Source of the DNA: Planctomycetota bacterium
GTDB taxonomy: Bacteria; Planctomycetota; Phycisphaerae; UBA1845; PWPN01
Assembly: GCA_020346805.1 (NCBI GenBank)
Contig: CP070790.1
Span: 3,126,915-3,135,949, forward strand
Direction: 5' to 3'
DNA length: 9,035 bases
Shown here: piece by piece, positions 1-6,890 of the stretch
Numbering within the stretch: position 1 is the first letter of the stretch
Layout: every line of letters starts with the position of its first letter
Program-made: the position numbers and the translations under genes
Notes under the pieces: model-generated
Told to the model about the DNA's origin: nothing
Seen by the model: only the letters and a program-made list of their open reading frames with translations
Databases searched by the model: none

Positions 1-567
1 GGGGATATTGTCCGTGGAGTCGCCAACCAGCGTCTGTATCTCAACGGCCTTCTCGGGATCGTAACCTTTCTTGGCACGAAGCTCGGCCGGTCCGGTTATC
101 TCATCCTTGCCGGGATCAAACATACAAACCCGATCAGTCAGTAATTGATGGAGATCTTTGTCCGTGCTGACCAGGAATATTTGAATATCTTGTTTGGCCA
201 GTCTACTGCAAAGGGTGGCCATTACATCGTCGGCTTCAAAGCCGGGAACACTAAGAATAGGTATGCCCTGGGACTTAATTATTTCCAGAATTCGATCGAT
301 CTGAGGGGCCAGATCCTCGGGGGCCTCTTCCCGGTTAGCCTTGTATTCAGGATCGACCTCCAGACGAAAGACCTCTTCCTCGGCACTGTCCATAGCCATA
401 ACAAGATAATCGGGCTCCTGCTCACGTATGAGCTGTAGTAACATATTGGTGAAAACGTAGGTAGCTCGGGTGGGCTCGCCGCTGGGGGCGGTTAAGGCCC
501 TAAAAGGCGCATAATAACAGCGGAAAATCTGACTGAGCCCGTCGATAATAAAGAAACGTTTGGCCAT
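1..567 (-). CDS. polA: DNA polymerase I, N-terminal 5'-3' exonuclease domain (partial)
   Basis: This is the first 189 codons of DNA polymerase I; the gene runs off the left edge with no stop in the window. Pol I acts in the cytoplasm, removes RNA primers and fills gaps during lagging-strand synthesis and repair. The visible part is the 5'-3' exonuclease (FEN-like) domain. Family landmarks are the start MAKRFFIIDG with its metal-binding Asp9, SGEPT near residues 29-33, the EYKANRE segment near 93-99, GFEADD at 120-125, STDKDL near 145-150 and GDSTDNIP at 182-189, which leads into the helix-hairpin-helix. The ATG at 565-567 is chosen because the conserved domain begins at once; no good Shine-Dalgarno precedes it. 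The polymerase and any 3'-5' exonuclease domains lie outside, so their integrity cannot be judged. The sequence style recalls planctomycete PolA (recognition, not a search). Confidence 0.95.
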   Translation of the reverse strand, partial: MAKRFFIIDGLSQIFRCYYAPFRALTAPSGEPTRATYVFTNMLLQLIREQEPDYLVMAMDSAEEEVFRLEVDPEYKANREEAPEDLAPQIDRILEIIKSQGIPILSVPGFEADDVMATLCSRLAKQDIQIFLVSTDKDLHQLLTDRVCMFDPGKDEITGPAELRAKKGYDPEKAVEIQTLVGDSTDNIP

Positions 568-615
568 AGCAGTGCCGACCGTAAGCAAGAGTGTAAATTG
601 TGGCCTCCATGGGGC

Positions 616-645
616 ACTTTAGAAGGGATAGACAAGATATGTCAA
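616..645 (-). promoter_or_regulatory. Candidate sigma70-type promoter for polA
   Basis: On the minus strand a perfect TTGACA (640-645) is followed after 18 bases by TAAAGT (616-621), which matches 4 of 6 bases of the -10 consensus. Transcription would start near position 608, giving a leader of about 40 bases before the polA ATG. The -35 is strong and the -10 mediocre. The position is right for polA, but this is consensus matching by eye. Confidence 0.45.
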
Positions 646-683
646 GTATACCGATGCCAATTACCAAGGTTTATCAGCAACAG

Positions 684-712
684 TTGACATCCTGGTTACG
701 ACAGGCAACAAT
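684..712 (+). promoter_or_regulatory. Candidate upstream promoter for the coiled-coil/BRCT-like gene
   Basis: A perfect TTGACA (684-689) is followed after 17 bases by AACAAT (707-712), matching 4 of 6 bases of TATAAT. A transcript from here would start near 719 and carry the 731-764 hairpin in a leader of roughly 115 bases. It competes with the TATAAT candidate at 801-806, and the sequence does not decide between them. Confidence 0.35.
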
Positions 713-730
713 GCAGATATAAATCCAGCA

Positions 731-764
731 GGCCGGTGCTTCGATTTGCAGGCGTGCACCGGCC
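731..764. repeat. Perfect 9-bp GC-rich inverted repeat (hairpin)
   Basis: GGCCGGTGC at 731-739 is exactly complemented by GCACCGGCC at 756-764, leaving a 16-base loop. No T-tract follows on either strand and no gene ends here, so it is not an intrinsic terminator. It lies between two candidate plus-strand promoters in the divergent polA/834 spacer. It could be an operator, a leader-RNA structure or a REP-like palindrome. Confidence 0.6.
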
Positions 765-800
765 GGTACTACAACCTGAAAGTGGTTCCCGCGTTTAGAG

Positions 801-806
801 TATAAT
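801..806 (+). promoter_or_regulatory. Candidate -10 box (TATAAT) for the gene starting at 834
   Basis: A perfect TATAAT lies 28 bases before the ATG, so transcription would start near 813 with a leader of about 20 bases that includes the ribosome-binding GGAG. No recognisable -35 stands 16-18 bases upstream and there is no extended TGn motif. If used, the promoter probably needs an activator. Confidence 0.35.
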
Positions 807-821
807 CATCGTCCCATACAC

Positions 822-825
822 GGAG
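822..825 (+). promoter_or_regulatory. Ribosome-binding site GGAG that decides the start at 834
   Basis: GGAG at 822-825 is 8 bases from the ATG at 834, a normal spacing. It is only 2 bases from an in-frame TTG at 828, too close to serve it. The ATG at 834 is therefore preferred, giving a 459-residue rather than a 461-residue protein. Confidence 0.6.
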
Positions 826-833
826 CTTTGATC

Positions 834-2213
834 ATGGCAGTGGCCAGGCCCCAAGTCGGTGGTGGAACAACCGGAATAAAAATCGCCCTTATTGTTTTCA
901 TATGCCTAACCCTGGGATCACTGACCCTGGCCATCATTGCCTATACTCATTACGAAGGCCTCAATAACGATATTCAAGACGCCCAGGGGAGACTTAATCG
1001 GGCTTCACAACAAGCCAGTGAAACTAAGCAACAAATGCGCGATATGGCCATGATCATGATCGGCGAATCCACCGATAATCAGGACGAGATCAGGCAAGCG
1101 ATTAATACTACGGTGGATAATGTACTGGGAGATGAACGAGTACAAAAAGCCAATATCCCCCAGGACTCGGCGATCCTCACCGTTCTGCAGGAGCTTTATA
1201 GTCTGTTCAAACAAAATGCCCAAGAACTTGAGGATATCATCAGCGAGTATAATAACTTGAACAATCAATTGGATCAGTTGAACAAGGACATAACCGCCAC
1301 CCAGAAACAATTCGAGGATAAGACCAGGGAACTGGAAACTCAATTCGCCGCTCTGGAGCAGAAAAGCAATCAAAATCATGAAGAATGGAAAAAACAGATC
1401 ACGGAACTAACCACAGAAGTCGAACAAGAAGCACAAAAAGCGGCCGAAACTCTCGACAACGAACGAAAACTTGTCAGCGAGTTAAACAATAAAGCCACTC
1501 AGCAGGAAGAACTCATCAAACAATTACTGGCAGAGCAGGCCAAATACCAGCCCCGGGCGGATCAATTGGCCGCACTTCAGACACCTGACGGCCAGATACT
1601 CAAGGTCGTTACCGGTGCGGATATCGTATACATCGATCTGGGCCGACAGCATGGCATCAAACGTAAAATGACCTTTTCCGTCCACTCCGCCTATCAGGCC
1701 ATATCTGCCAATGGTAAGGGCAAGGCCAATATCGAGGTGGTGCGCCCGTTTGAAACCACATCGGAATGCCGAGTTACCTCCACCACTGAGGGTGAACCCG
1801 TCGTCGTTGGTGACCTGGTGGCCAATCCCGTATTCGATCGCTCCAGGCAATATAATTTCGCGGTGGCCGGCGATTTCGATCTCGATTTTGACGGCAATAT
1901 CGAAGATCCCGGTGGCAGCCAGGTTAAAATGCTCATCAGGCAGTGGGGCGGAAAAATAGTAAGTAAAATCGACACCCGTACTGACTTTGTCGTATTGGGG
2001 GCTGCTCCTCCACTACCGATTACGCTGCCCGAAGGTACAGCCGACGAGATGAAAGAACGAAACGCGGAAAGGCAAAAGGCTCGCGATCTTTTCGATTCCG
2101 TTCTACAGGAGGCCCAGGCCCTATCGATCCCTATCCTAACCCGCACCCAATTTTTGCACTTCGTTGGTTACGGTGTGCCTGCACATGCCGAAGAAGATCG
2201 ACCATTTTCCTAG
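834..2213 (+). CDS. Membrane-anchored coiled-coil protein with C-terminal BRCT-like region
   Basis: I do not recognise a named gene. The 459-residue product shows four parts. Residues 15-38 form one hydrophobic membrane segment preceded by Arg5 and Lys16, suggesting N-inside and the rest periplasmic. Residues 41-240 are charged, Gln/Glu/Lys-rich and heptad-like, a long coiled coil. Residues 250-335 are beta-rich and carry VYIDLGRQHGIKRKMTFSV and GEPVVVGDLVANPVFD. That pattern recalls the FlgT-C-like or CsgG-associated small barrels of envelope proteins. Residues 340-446 resemble a BRCT domain, with FAVAGDF, WGGKIVSKID, TDFVVLG and SIPILTRTQFLHFVGY in the order expected for beta1, alpha1-beta2, beta3 and beta4-alpha3. 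There is no signal-peptidase site and no catalytic motif. It stands alone, divergent from polA and convergent with the efflux operon. A structural role in the envelope or nucleoid anchoring is possible, but the function is unknown. Confidence 0.85.
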   Translation: MAVARPQVGGGTTGIKIALIVFICLTLGSLTLAIIAYTHYEGLNNDIQDAQGRLNRASQQASETKQQMRDMAMIMIGESTDNQDEIRQAINTTVDNVLGDERVQKANIPQDSAILTVLQELYSLFKQNAQELEDIISEYNNLNNQLDQLNKDITATQKQFEDKTRELETQFAALEQKSNQNHEEWKKQITELTTEVEQEAQKAAETLDNERKLVSELNNKATQQEELIKQLLAEQAKYQPRADQLAALQTPDGQILKVVTGADIVYIDLGRQHGIKRKMTFSVHSAYQAISANGKGKANIEVVRPFETTSECRVTSTTEGEPVVVGDLVANPVFDRSRQYNFAVAGDFDLDFDGNIEDPGGSQVKMLIRQWGGKIVSKIDTRTDFVVLGAAPPLPITLPEGTADEMKERNAERQKARDLFDSVLQEAQALSIPILTRTQFLHFVGYGVPAHAEEDRPFS

Positions 2214-2442
2214 CTATTATTGACAACACGCAAGATTTTTTCACCGCAGTTATTCTGATCTGTGCTAAGAACTTATTAAATACGCAATAGACGGATTCCA
2301 CTTCAAACGTGTGTCGGGTCTGGCTCAATTATTACAAAGGAATATTGTGCCTGACCCGCTTTCTTCGCGCTGGTCCGAAGCAGGATTCGTATAACAAAGG
2401 AAAAAGATCTGCATAATCGGCACATTGTTTCCATAGGTGTTT
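2214..2442. other. Convergent intergenic region
   Basis: This 229-base spacer separates the 3' ends of the coiled-coil gene and the RND pump gene. Apart from the palindrome at 2315-2358 it holds no convincing gene, and I see no GC-rich stem followed by a T-run on either strand. The 2214-2300 part is AT-rich. Confidence 0.7.
2315..2358. repeat. REP-like imperfect palindrome between convergent genes
   Basis: CGGGTCTGGCTCAAT (2315-2329) pairs with ATTGTGCCTGACCCG (2344-2358) at 13 of 15 positions around a 14-base loop. The two mismatches are T opposite T at 2321/2352 and 2325/2348. Arms of the type GTGCCTGACCC resemble dispersed extragenic palindromes mobilised by IS200/IS605-like Y1 transposases (RAYTs) in many environmental bacteria. 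There is no adjacent T-tract, so it is not a textbook terminator, though it could still act as a 3' RNA-stabilising or bidirectional termination structure for both convergent transcripts. Confidence 0.55.
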
Positions 2443-5400
2443 TTAGGATACTGGATGAAGTGCATCGCTTGGCGTGGCAGCCTCGCCGGCGGCCCGCGTT
2501 CGAAGAATACTCCGAAAATCTTCAAGAATCACATAAAGGCATGGTATCAGTAAAAGAGTAATGACCGTGGCAAACACAATTCCGTAACCAAGAGAAACGG
2601 CCATGGGAATCAGAAATCGTGCCTGACGCGAGGTCTCAAAGATCATCGGAGCCAAGCCGCCGAACGTGGTCAGCGTGGTCAATATAATAGGACGGAAACG
2701 TCTGATCCCGGCCCTGTGTATCGCCTCGAATACACTCATACCCGACGCCCGATTACGATTGGCGCAATCGATCAAAATCAATGAATCATTGACCACCACC
2801 CCCGCCAGGGCAACCACACCCATCATGCTGATAATACTTAGGCTATATCCCATAATCATATGACCCAAGACCGCCCCAATGATTCCGAAAGGAATGCTGA
2901 CCATGACGATAAGAGGCTGGATGTAACTCCGAAAAGGTATCCCCAACAAAACATAAATTACCATCAGGGCCATCACAAAACCGGCCACCAGACTGCCCAT
3001 ACTCTCGCGCATGTCTTCCTGTTTGCCTTGAAAACTGTAACTTAATCCCGGATAGTCCCGAACCAGTTTGGGCAGTATCGACTCGTTCAACTGGGCAAGG
3101 ACTTGATTGGTTTCACTTTCCGGTTCGACGTCCGCGGTAACACTTACGGTCCGGCGACCATCGCGACGGGTAATGTCGGTATAAGCCCGCCCGCGTTTGA
3201 CTGTAGCCACTTCCCGAAGTGGAATATCTTGACCGTTCGCCGTTCGAATAATCAATTCCTCCACATCGTATTCACTAATACGCTGAGATTTAGGCAGGCG
3301 AACCATCACTTTTATTTCATTACGCCCCCGCTGTTGACGCAGCGCTTCAGCCCCGTAAAAAGCGCTCCGCAACTGCCGGGCCACTTCACCGGCCCTGAGC
3401 CCCAGACTGCGACCTCCCGGCAACATGTTAAAGTCCAATTGCTGCTTGCCGGGTTTATACCCATCATCAATATCCTTGACGTTGGCGAACTGGGCCAGTG
3501 AAGCGGCCAGAGCTTCGCTGGCCTGGTCAAGCACGCCGATATCCCGATGGGCCAGCTCGATAGTCAACGCCGCCCCCGATCCCGGGCCATGACGATCCGA
3601 TTGGAATTTTATTGATTCCAAACCCTTGATTGATCCTACTTTTTCCCGCCATAACCGAGTGACTTCAGTCGTGTTAACAGGGCGAATTTCCGGCTCAGTC
3701 AGGTAGGCACTAACCTCAATCTCATTTTCATTGATCATCCCCAGATAACCGATTACCAGATTATCACTCCCCTGCTCTTCGGCAACATCCTCCATAGCTT
3801 TTAATAATGTATCGCGAACTTCAATAGCCCTGGACACGGGGGCGCCATACGGCAAAACTGCCGTCGCATACGCCTCGTCTGCATCAACTTTCGGCATGAG
3901 AACAAAACCGATCCGACCGCTGGCCACATAACCCAAAACAAGAAACAACACTGCAAAGCCCGCAGACACAGTGAGATAACGATAACGCAAACACAGAGCG
4001 ATGAAAGGGCCGTAACGATTGGCAATCAAACGTGCAATAAATCTGCTGAACCGCTGTTGTTGACCATGCATCCACCGTCCAATCCGGTTGCCGCTACCGC
4101 TCTTAGAGTGTGCCAGATGTGCAGGCAGAATCAGAAGCGACTCGGTCAACGAAATTACAAAAACAGTTGCAACTACCAGCGGAATTACTCGGAAGAACTT
4201 ACCCATAATCCCCGGCACGAATGCCAGTGGAGCAAATGCTGCCAAATTTGTCAGGATACTAAAGATAATCGGTACTGCCACGTCCCGAGCACCACGTATG
4301 GATGCCTGAAGCAAATCCATACCTTTCTGGCGGTATTCATAAATGTTTTCACCTGCTACAATCGCATCATCGACCACAATTCCTAATGTGAGGATAAATG
4401 CGAACATCGAGATCATATTGACCGAAATATCGATTCCCGGCAGAAAAAGAAATGCCCCAAGAAACGAAATAGGGATACCTAACGTGACCCAAAACGCCAA
4501 CCTGTATTCCAGGAACACGCTGAGAATAGCGAGCACAAGAGTCAGGCCGAGAAACCCGTTCCGCAATAATAAATCCAACCGTTGGCGATAAATATTGGAC
4601 ATATCCATCTGCACATCCAGATGAATGCCCGGCGGTAAATCCTGTTCAATTTCAGAAAGGCACTGCCGGACAGCATCGGATACTCCAATGGGAGTCTGTT
4701 CACCGACACGAAAAACCTCAAGAGAAGTGGCCGGCTTCCCGTTATAGGTCAGGATTTGATCGGTTTCTTCAAAGGTGTCCTTGAATTCGCCGAGGTCGCA
4801 TACCCGCAATTCTGTACCTTCGGGCGAGGTTATGATGGGGATCTGTCCGAATTCCTTGGCGTAATCCCGGCGCTCTTTCATTCGCAACAGAATCTCACCG
4901 GCTGTGGTCTTTACACTGCCACCGGGCAGTTCGATCGATGCCCGTCGAATCTTGTTGGCAACTTCTTCCAGGGTTAGGTTATAGGCCCGCAAATTCTCCT
5001 GGGGAATTTCGATACTGACTTCATGAATACGATCGGGAAATAATTCGATCTGTGTAATCCCGGGATCCTGAAGCAACCGATCGCGCACCTGTTCAGTCAG
5101 TTCCCGCAACACCCACTCGTCGGCATCGCCATAGAGTATGGCCACTAGAACCTGTCGGCGGTAAGTCTGCAATATCACCTCCGGCTCCTCGGCATCCTCT
5201 GGAATGGTCCTGATGCGGTCAATCTCCTGTTTGATCTCCTGGTAGACCTGCTGTTTATTGGCGTTATTGAGTAATTCTACCATCACCATGGCCATACCTT
5301 CGCGAGCCGTAGCATTAACTTCCTTTACACCATCAAGCCCGCGGACTGCCTCCTCAACCGCGAGAATAATTCCCCGTTCGATCTCTTCCGGACTTGAACC

Positions 5401-5586
5401 CGGATAGGGAACGGTAATCGTTACCATATCCTCACTGAATTCCGGGAAAACCTCTTGTTTGATGCGCGTAGACATGAAGAAACCGCCGATCAGCAGCACC
5501 AACATCAACAAATTAGGAGCCACCGAATGACGAGCCATCCATGCGATGGCCCCACGGTATTCCTGGTTATTGGATATGTCCCTCAT
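2443..5586 (-). CDS. RND-family efflux pump inner-membrane permease (AcrB-like)
   Basis: This 1047-residue protein is full length for the HAE1/AcrB family, the proton-driven trimeric pump of tripartite efflux systems. It shows the expected duplicated layout: TM1 at about 22-40, a periplasmic loop to about 340, TM2-TM6 at about 345-490, TM7 at about 537-556, a second periplasmic loop to about 860, and TM8-TM12 at about 862-1018. TM4 carries the proton-relay pair Asp406-Asp407 in LGIVVDDAIVAGEN. TM10 reads GVVVNDSLILID, so the usual lysine (Lys940 of AcrB) is replaced by Asn933, followed by Asp934. PGSSPEEIERG near 62-72 and FLGAFLFLPG near 375-384 are also family-typical. The ATG at 5584-5586 has an AAAGG ribosome site (5596-5600) that overlaps the end of the adaptor gene, 6 bases upstream. 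Substrates (drugs, detergents or metabolites) cannot be read from the sequence; the hydrophobic-compound class is favoured over metal pumps. Confidence 0.95.
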   Translation of the reverse strand: MRDISNNQEYRGAIAWMARHSVAPNLLMLVLLIGGFFMSTRIKQEVFPEFSEDMVTITVPYPGSSPEEIERGIILAVEEAVRGLDGVKEVNATAREGMAMVMVELLNNANKQQVYQEIKQEIDRIRTIPEDAEEPEVILQTYRRQVLVAILYGDADEWVLRELTEQVRDRLLQDPGITQIELFPDRIHEVSIEIPQENLRAYNLTLEEVANKIRRASIELPGGSVKTTAGEILLRMKERRDYAKEFGQIPIITSPEGTELRVCDLGEFKDTFEETDQILTYNGKPATSLEVFRVGEQTPIGVSDAVRQCLSEIEQDLPPGIHLDVQMDMSNIYRQRLDLLLRNGFLGLTLVLAILSVFLEYRLAFWVTLGIPISFLGAFLFLPGIDISVNMISMFAFILTLGIVVDDAIVAGENIYEYRQKGMDLLQASIRGARDVAVPIIFSILTNLAAFAPLAFVPGIMGKFFRVIPLVVATVFVISLTESLLILPAHLAHSKSGSGNRIGRWMHGQQQRFSRFIARLIANRYGPFIALCLRYRYLTVSAGFAVLFLVLGYVASGRIGFVLMPKVDADEAYATAVLPYGAPVSRAIEVRDTLLKAMEDVAEEQGSDNLVIGYLGMINENEIEVSAYLTEPEIRPVNTTEVTRLWREKVGSIKGLESIKFQSDRHGPGSGAALTIELAHRDIGVLDQASEALAASLAQFANVKDIDDGYKPGKQQLDFNMLPGGRSLGLRAGEVARQLRSAFYGAEALRQQRGRNEIKVMVRLPKSQRISEYDVEELIIRTANGQDIPLREVATVKRGRAYTDITRRDGRRTVSVTADVEPESETNQVLAQLNESILPKLVRDYPGLSYSFQGKQEDMRESMGSLVAGFVMALMVIYVLLGIPFRSYIQPLIVMVSIPFGIIGAVLGHMIMGYSLSIISMMGVVALAGVVVNDSLILIDCANRNRASGMSVFEAIHRAGIRRFRPIILTTLTTFGGLAPMIFETSRQARFLIPMAVSLGYGIVFATVITLLLIPCLYVILEDFRSILRTRAAGEAATPSDALHPVS

Positions 5587-5592
5587 TCCCGG

Positions 5593-6888
5593 TTACCTTT
5601 CTGATTCGCCTACTGATCGTCCATTTGTTTTTCGTTCTATCCCGGGATCCACGCGAAGTTTCATACCGGCTACCGGTGCGGGCAGATCGCTGACCACTAT
5701 TTGCTCACCATCTTCTATACCGTTGCGAATCAGTACCTTATTCCGGCTTCGCCAGAAGATCTTTACCTTTCGTATCTGAAGTCCACAGTTTTCGTCCATG
5801 ATCCAGATATTTGTCCCATCTCGCACCGCAGATCGCGGCATGGCGATGACGTTATTCAACCTGATTCCCTCGATGACCACGTTCACATAGGAGCCAATCA
5901 ACAGAGGAGTTCGATCTTCACTATCAGCTAACTCCAAACCCAGCGGATCGCGCACTACCACCAGCACCCTGGCCATCCGACCTTGTAGTTCCAGATCACC
6001 CATCAGCCGAAGCACATAACCGGTCCATTCATTGGATTTTTCCGAACCGATTTGCTGATATATCCGAACAGGTGATCCCTGTTCACCGTCGGTACGCGGG
6101 ATGGTAATCCACTTCAACTGGTCCACCGGCACCGAAACCTGCACCCAATATTCATCGGTACCCACCATCCTTGCCAGTTGTGTTTGAGGTGTCACCTGGG
6201 CTCCAAGATCGACGTTTTTTGCCGTCACAATACCGTTGAATGGGGCACGAATTGTGGTGCGCTCTAGATCAAGTTTAGCCTTTTGTTCGGCGGCCAAAGC
6301 CGCAGACAGCGACGAATTTGCCTTCTCCAGATGCGGCTTACGCAAGGCAAGTTCACGATCCAACTCGCTCGCATCTTTCACGCCCAGCAGTTCCCATTCG
6401 CGTTTGGCAATATCCTGATGTCCCTGTTCCATCTTGACTTCGTATTTCGCCTGGGCAACCTGGCTGTGACTCTGCTCCAACGCCAGTTCGTAATCTCGGG
6501 GATCAATTTGCAGAATCATTTCATTGGCTTCAAACCGACCCCCCGGTATCAGGGCGGGATTCATCTTGACAATTTCCCCGCTGACTCGGGGTTGCAAAAT
6601 CACCTCCTGAGCAGCAACCACCGTCCCCATGGCACTGATCATCGCGAACTCATCTGTATGACTGATCGTCCGAACCTGAACCAGAGTAGCCGACTGTTCT
6701 GGTTTTCGCTCTTTCGCCTTCGGTCCGGTTCGAACCATGTGAACAGCACCGATAGCACCCACTGTTACAACTATAAGGGGCAGCAGATACATGAATACGA
6801 CACGTATCAGCACCCGGAAAAAACCCTTTCGGGGTGGCCGGCCTTGCGGTTGGCTTTCATCTTCACTTTCAATAAATTTGTCTTTCAT
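5593..6888 (-). CDS. RND efflux periplasmic adaptor (membrane fusion protein, HlyD/AcrA-like)
   Basis: This 431-residue adaptor links the RND pump to the outer-membrane channel. A short charged cytoplasmic tail (1-22) leads to one membrane helix at about 25-49, so it is anchored by a helix and not by lipid. The two half-motifs of the lipoyl (barrel-sandwich) domain are at about 92-130 (LQPRVSGEIVKM, then LQIDPRDY) and 206-245 (DLERTTIRAPFNGIV, then LGAQVTP). They flank an alpha-helical hairpin at about 131-205. A beta-barrel domain follows at about 246-340 and a membrane-proximal domain to about 410 (IAMPRSAVRDG, IEDGEQIVVSDLP). The ATG at 6886-6888 begins 2 bases after the outer-membrane factor's TAA and has only a weak ribosome site, suggesting translational coupling. 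The tail after about 415 is polar and poorly conserved by eye. Confidence 0.93.
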   Translation of the reverse strand: MKDKFIESEDESQPQGRPPRKGFFRVLIRVVFMYLLPLIVVTVGAIGAVHMVRTGPKAKERKPEQSATLVQVRTISHTDEFAMISAMGTVVAAQEVILQPRVSGEIVKMNPALIPGGRFEANEMILQIDPRDYELALEQSHSQVAQAKYEVKMEQGHQDIAKREWELLGVKDASELDRELALRKPHLEKANSSLSAALAAEQKAKLDLERTTIRAPFNGIVTAKNVDLGAQVTPQTQLARMVGTDEYWVQVSVPVDQLKWITIPRTDGEQGSPVRIYQQIGSEKSNEWTGYVLRLMGDLELQGRMARVLVVVRDPLGLELADSEDRTPLLIGSYVNVVIEGIRLNNVIAMPRSAVRDGTNIWIMDENCGLQIRKVKIFWRSRNKVLIRNGIEDGEQIVVSDLPAPVAGMKLRVDPGIERKTNGRSVGESER

Positions 6889-6890
6889 GG

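Noticed and set aside
145..438. Plus-strand open frame of 97 codons opposite polA
   Set aside because: It is antisense to a strongly conserved polA domain, and its translation resembles no family.
718..723. TATAAA as a -10 box for the TTGACA at 684
   Set aside because: The spacer would be 28 bases, far too long; AACAAT at 707-712 has the correct 17-base spacing.
828..830. TTG start for the coiled-coil/BRCT-like gene
   Set aside because: The GGAG ribosome site is only 2 bases away, whereas the ATG at 834 has normal 8-base spacing.
2214..2300. Possible intrinsic terminator at the T-run near 2235-2240
   Set aside because: No GC-rich stem precedes the T-run, so it does not meet the terminator pattern.
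2334..2402. Direct repeat ACAAAGGAA at 2334-2342 and 2394-2402
   Set aside because: Nine bases in AT-rich spacer sequence is within chance expectation, and the copies do not flank a recognisable element as target-site duplications.
2131..2525. Two short minus-strand frames in the convergent spacer
   Set aside because: They overlap the ends of both flanking genes and the palindrome, lack ribosome sites and show no recognisable protein features.
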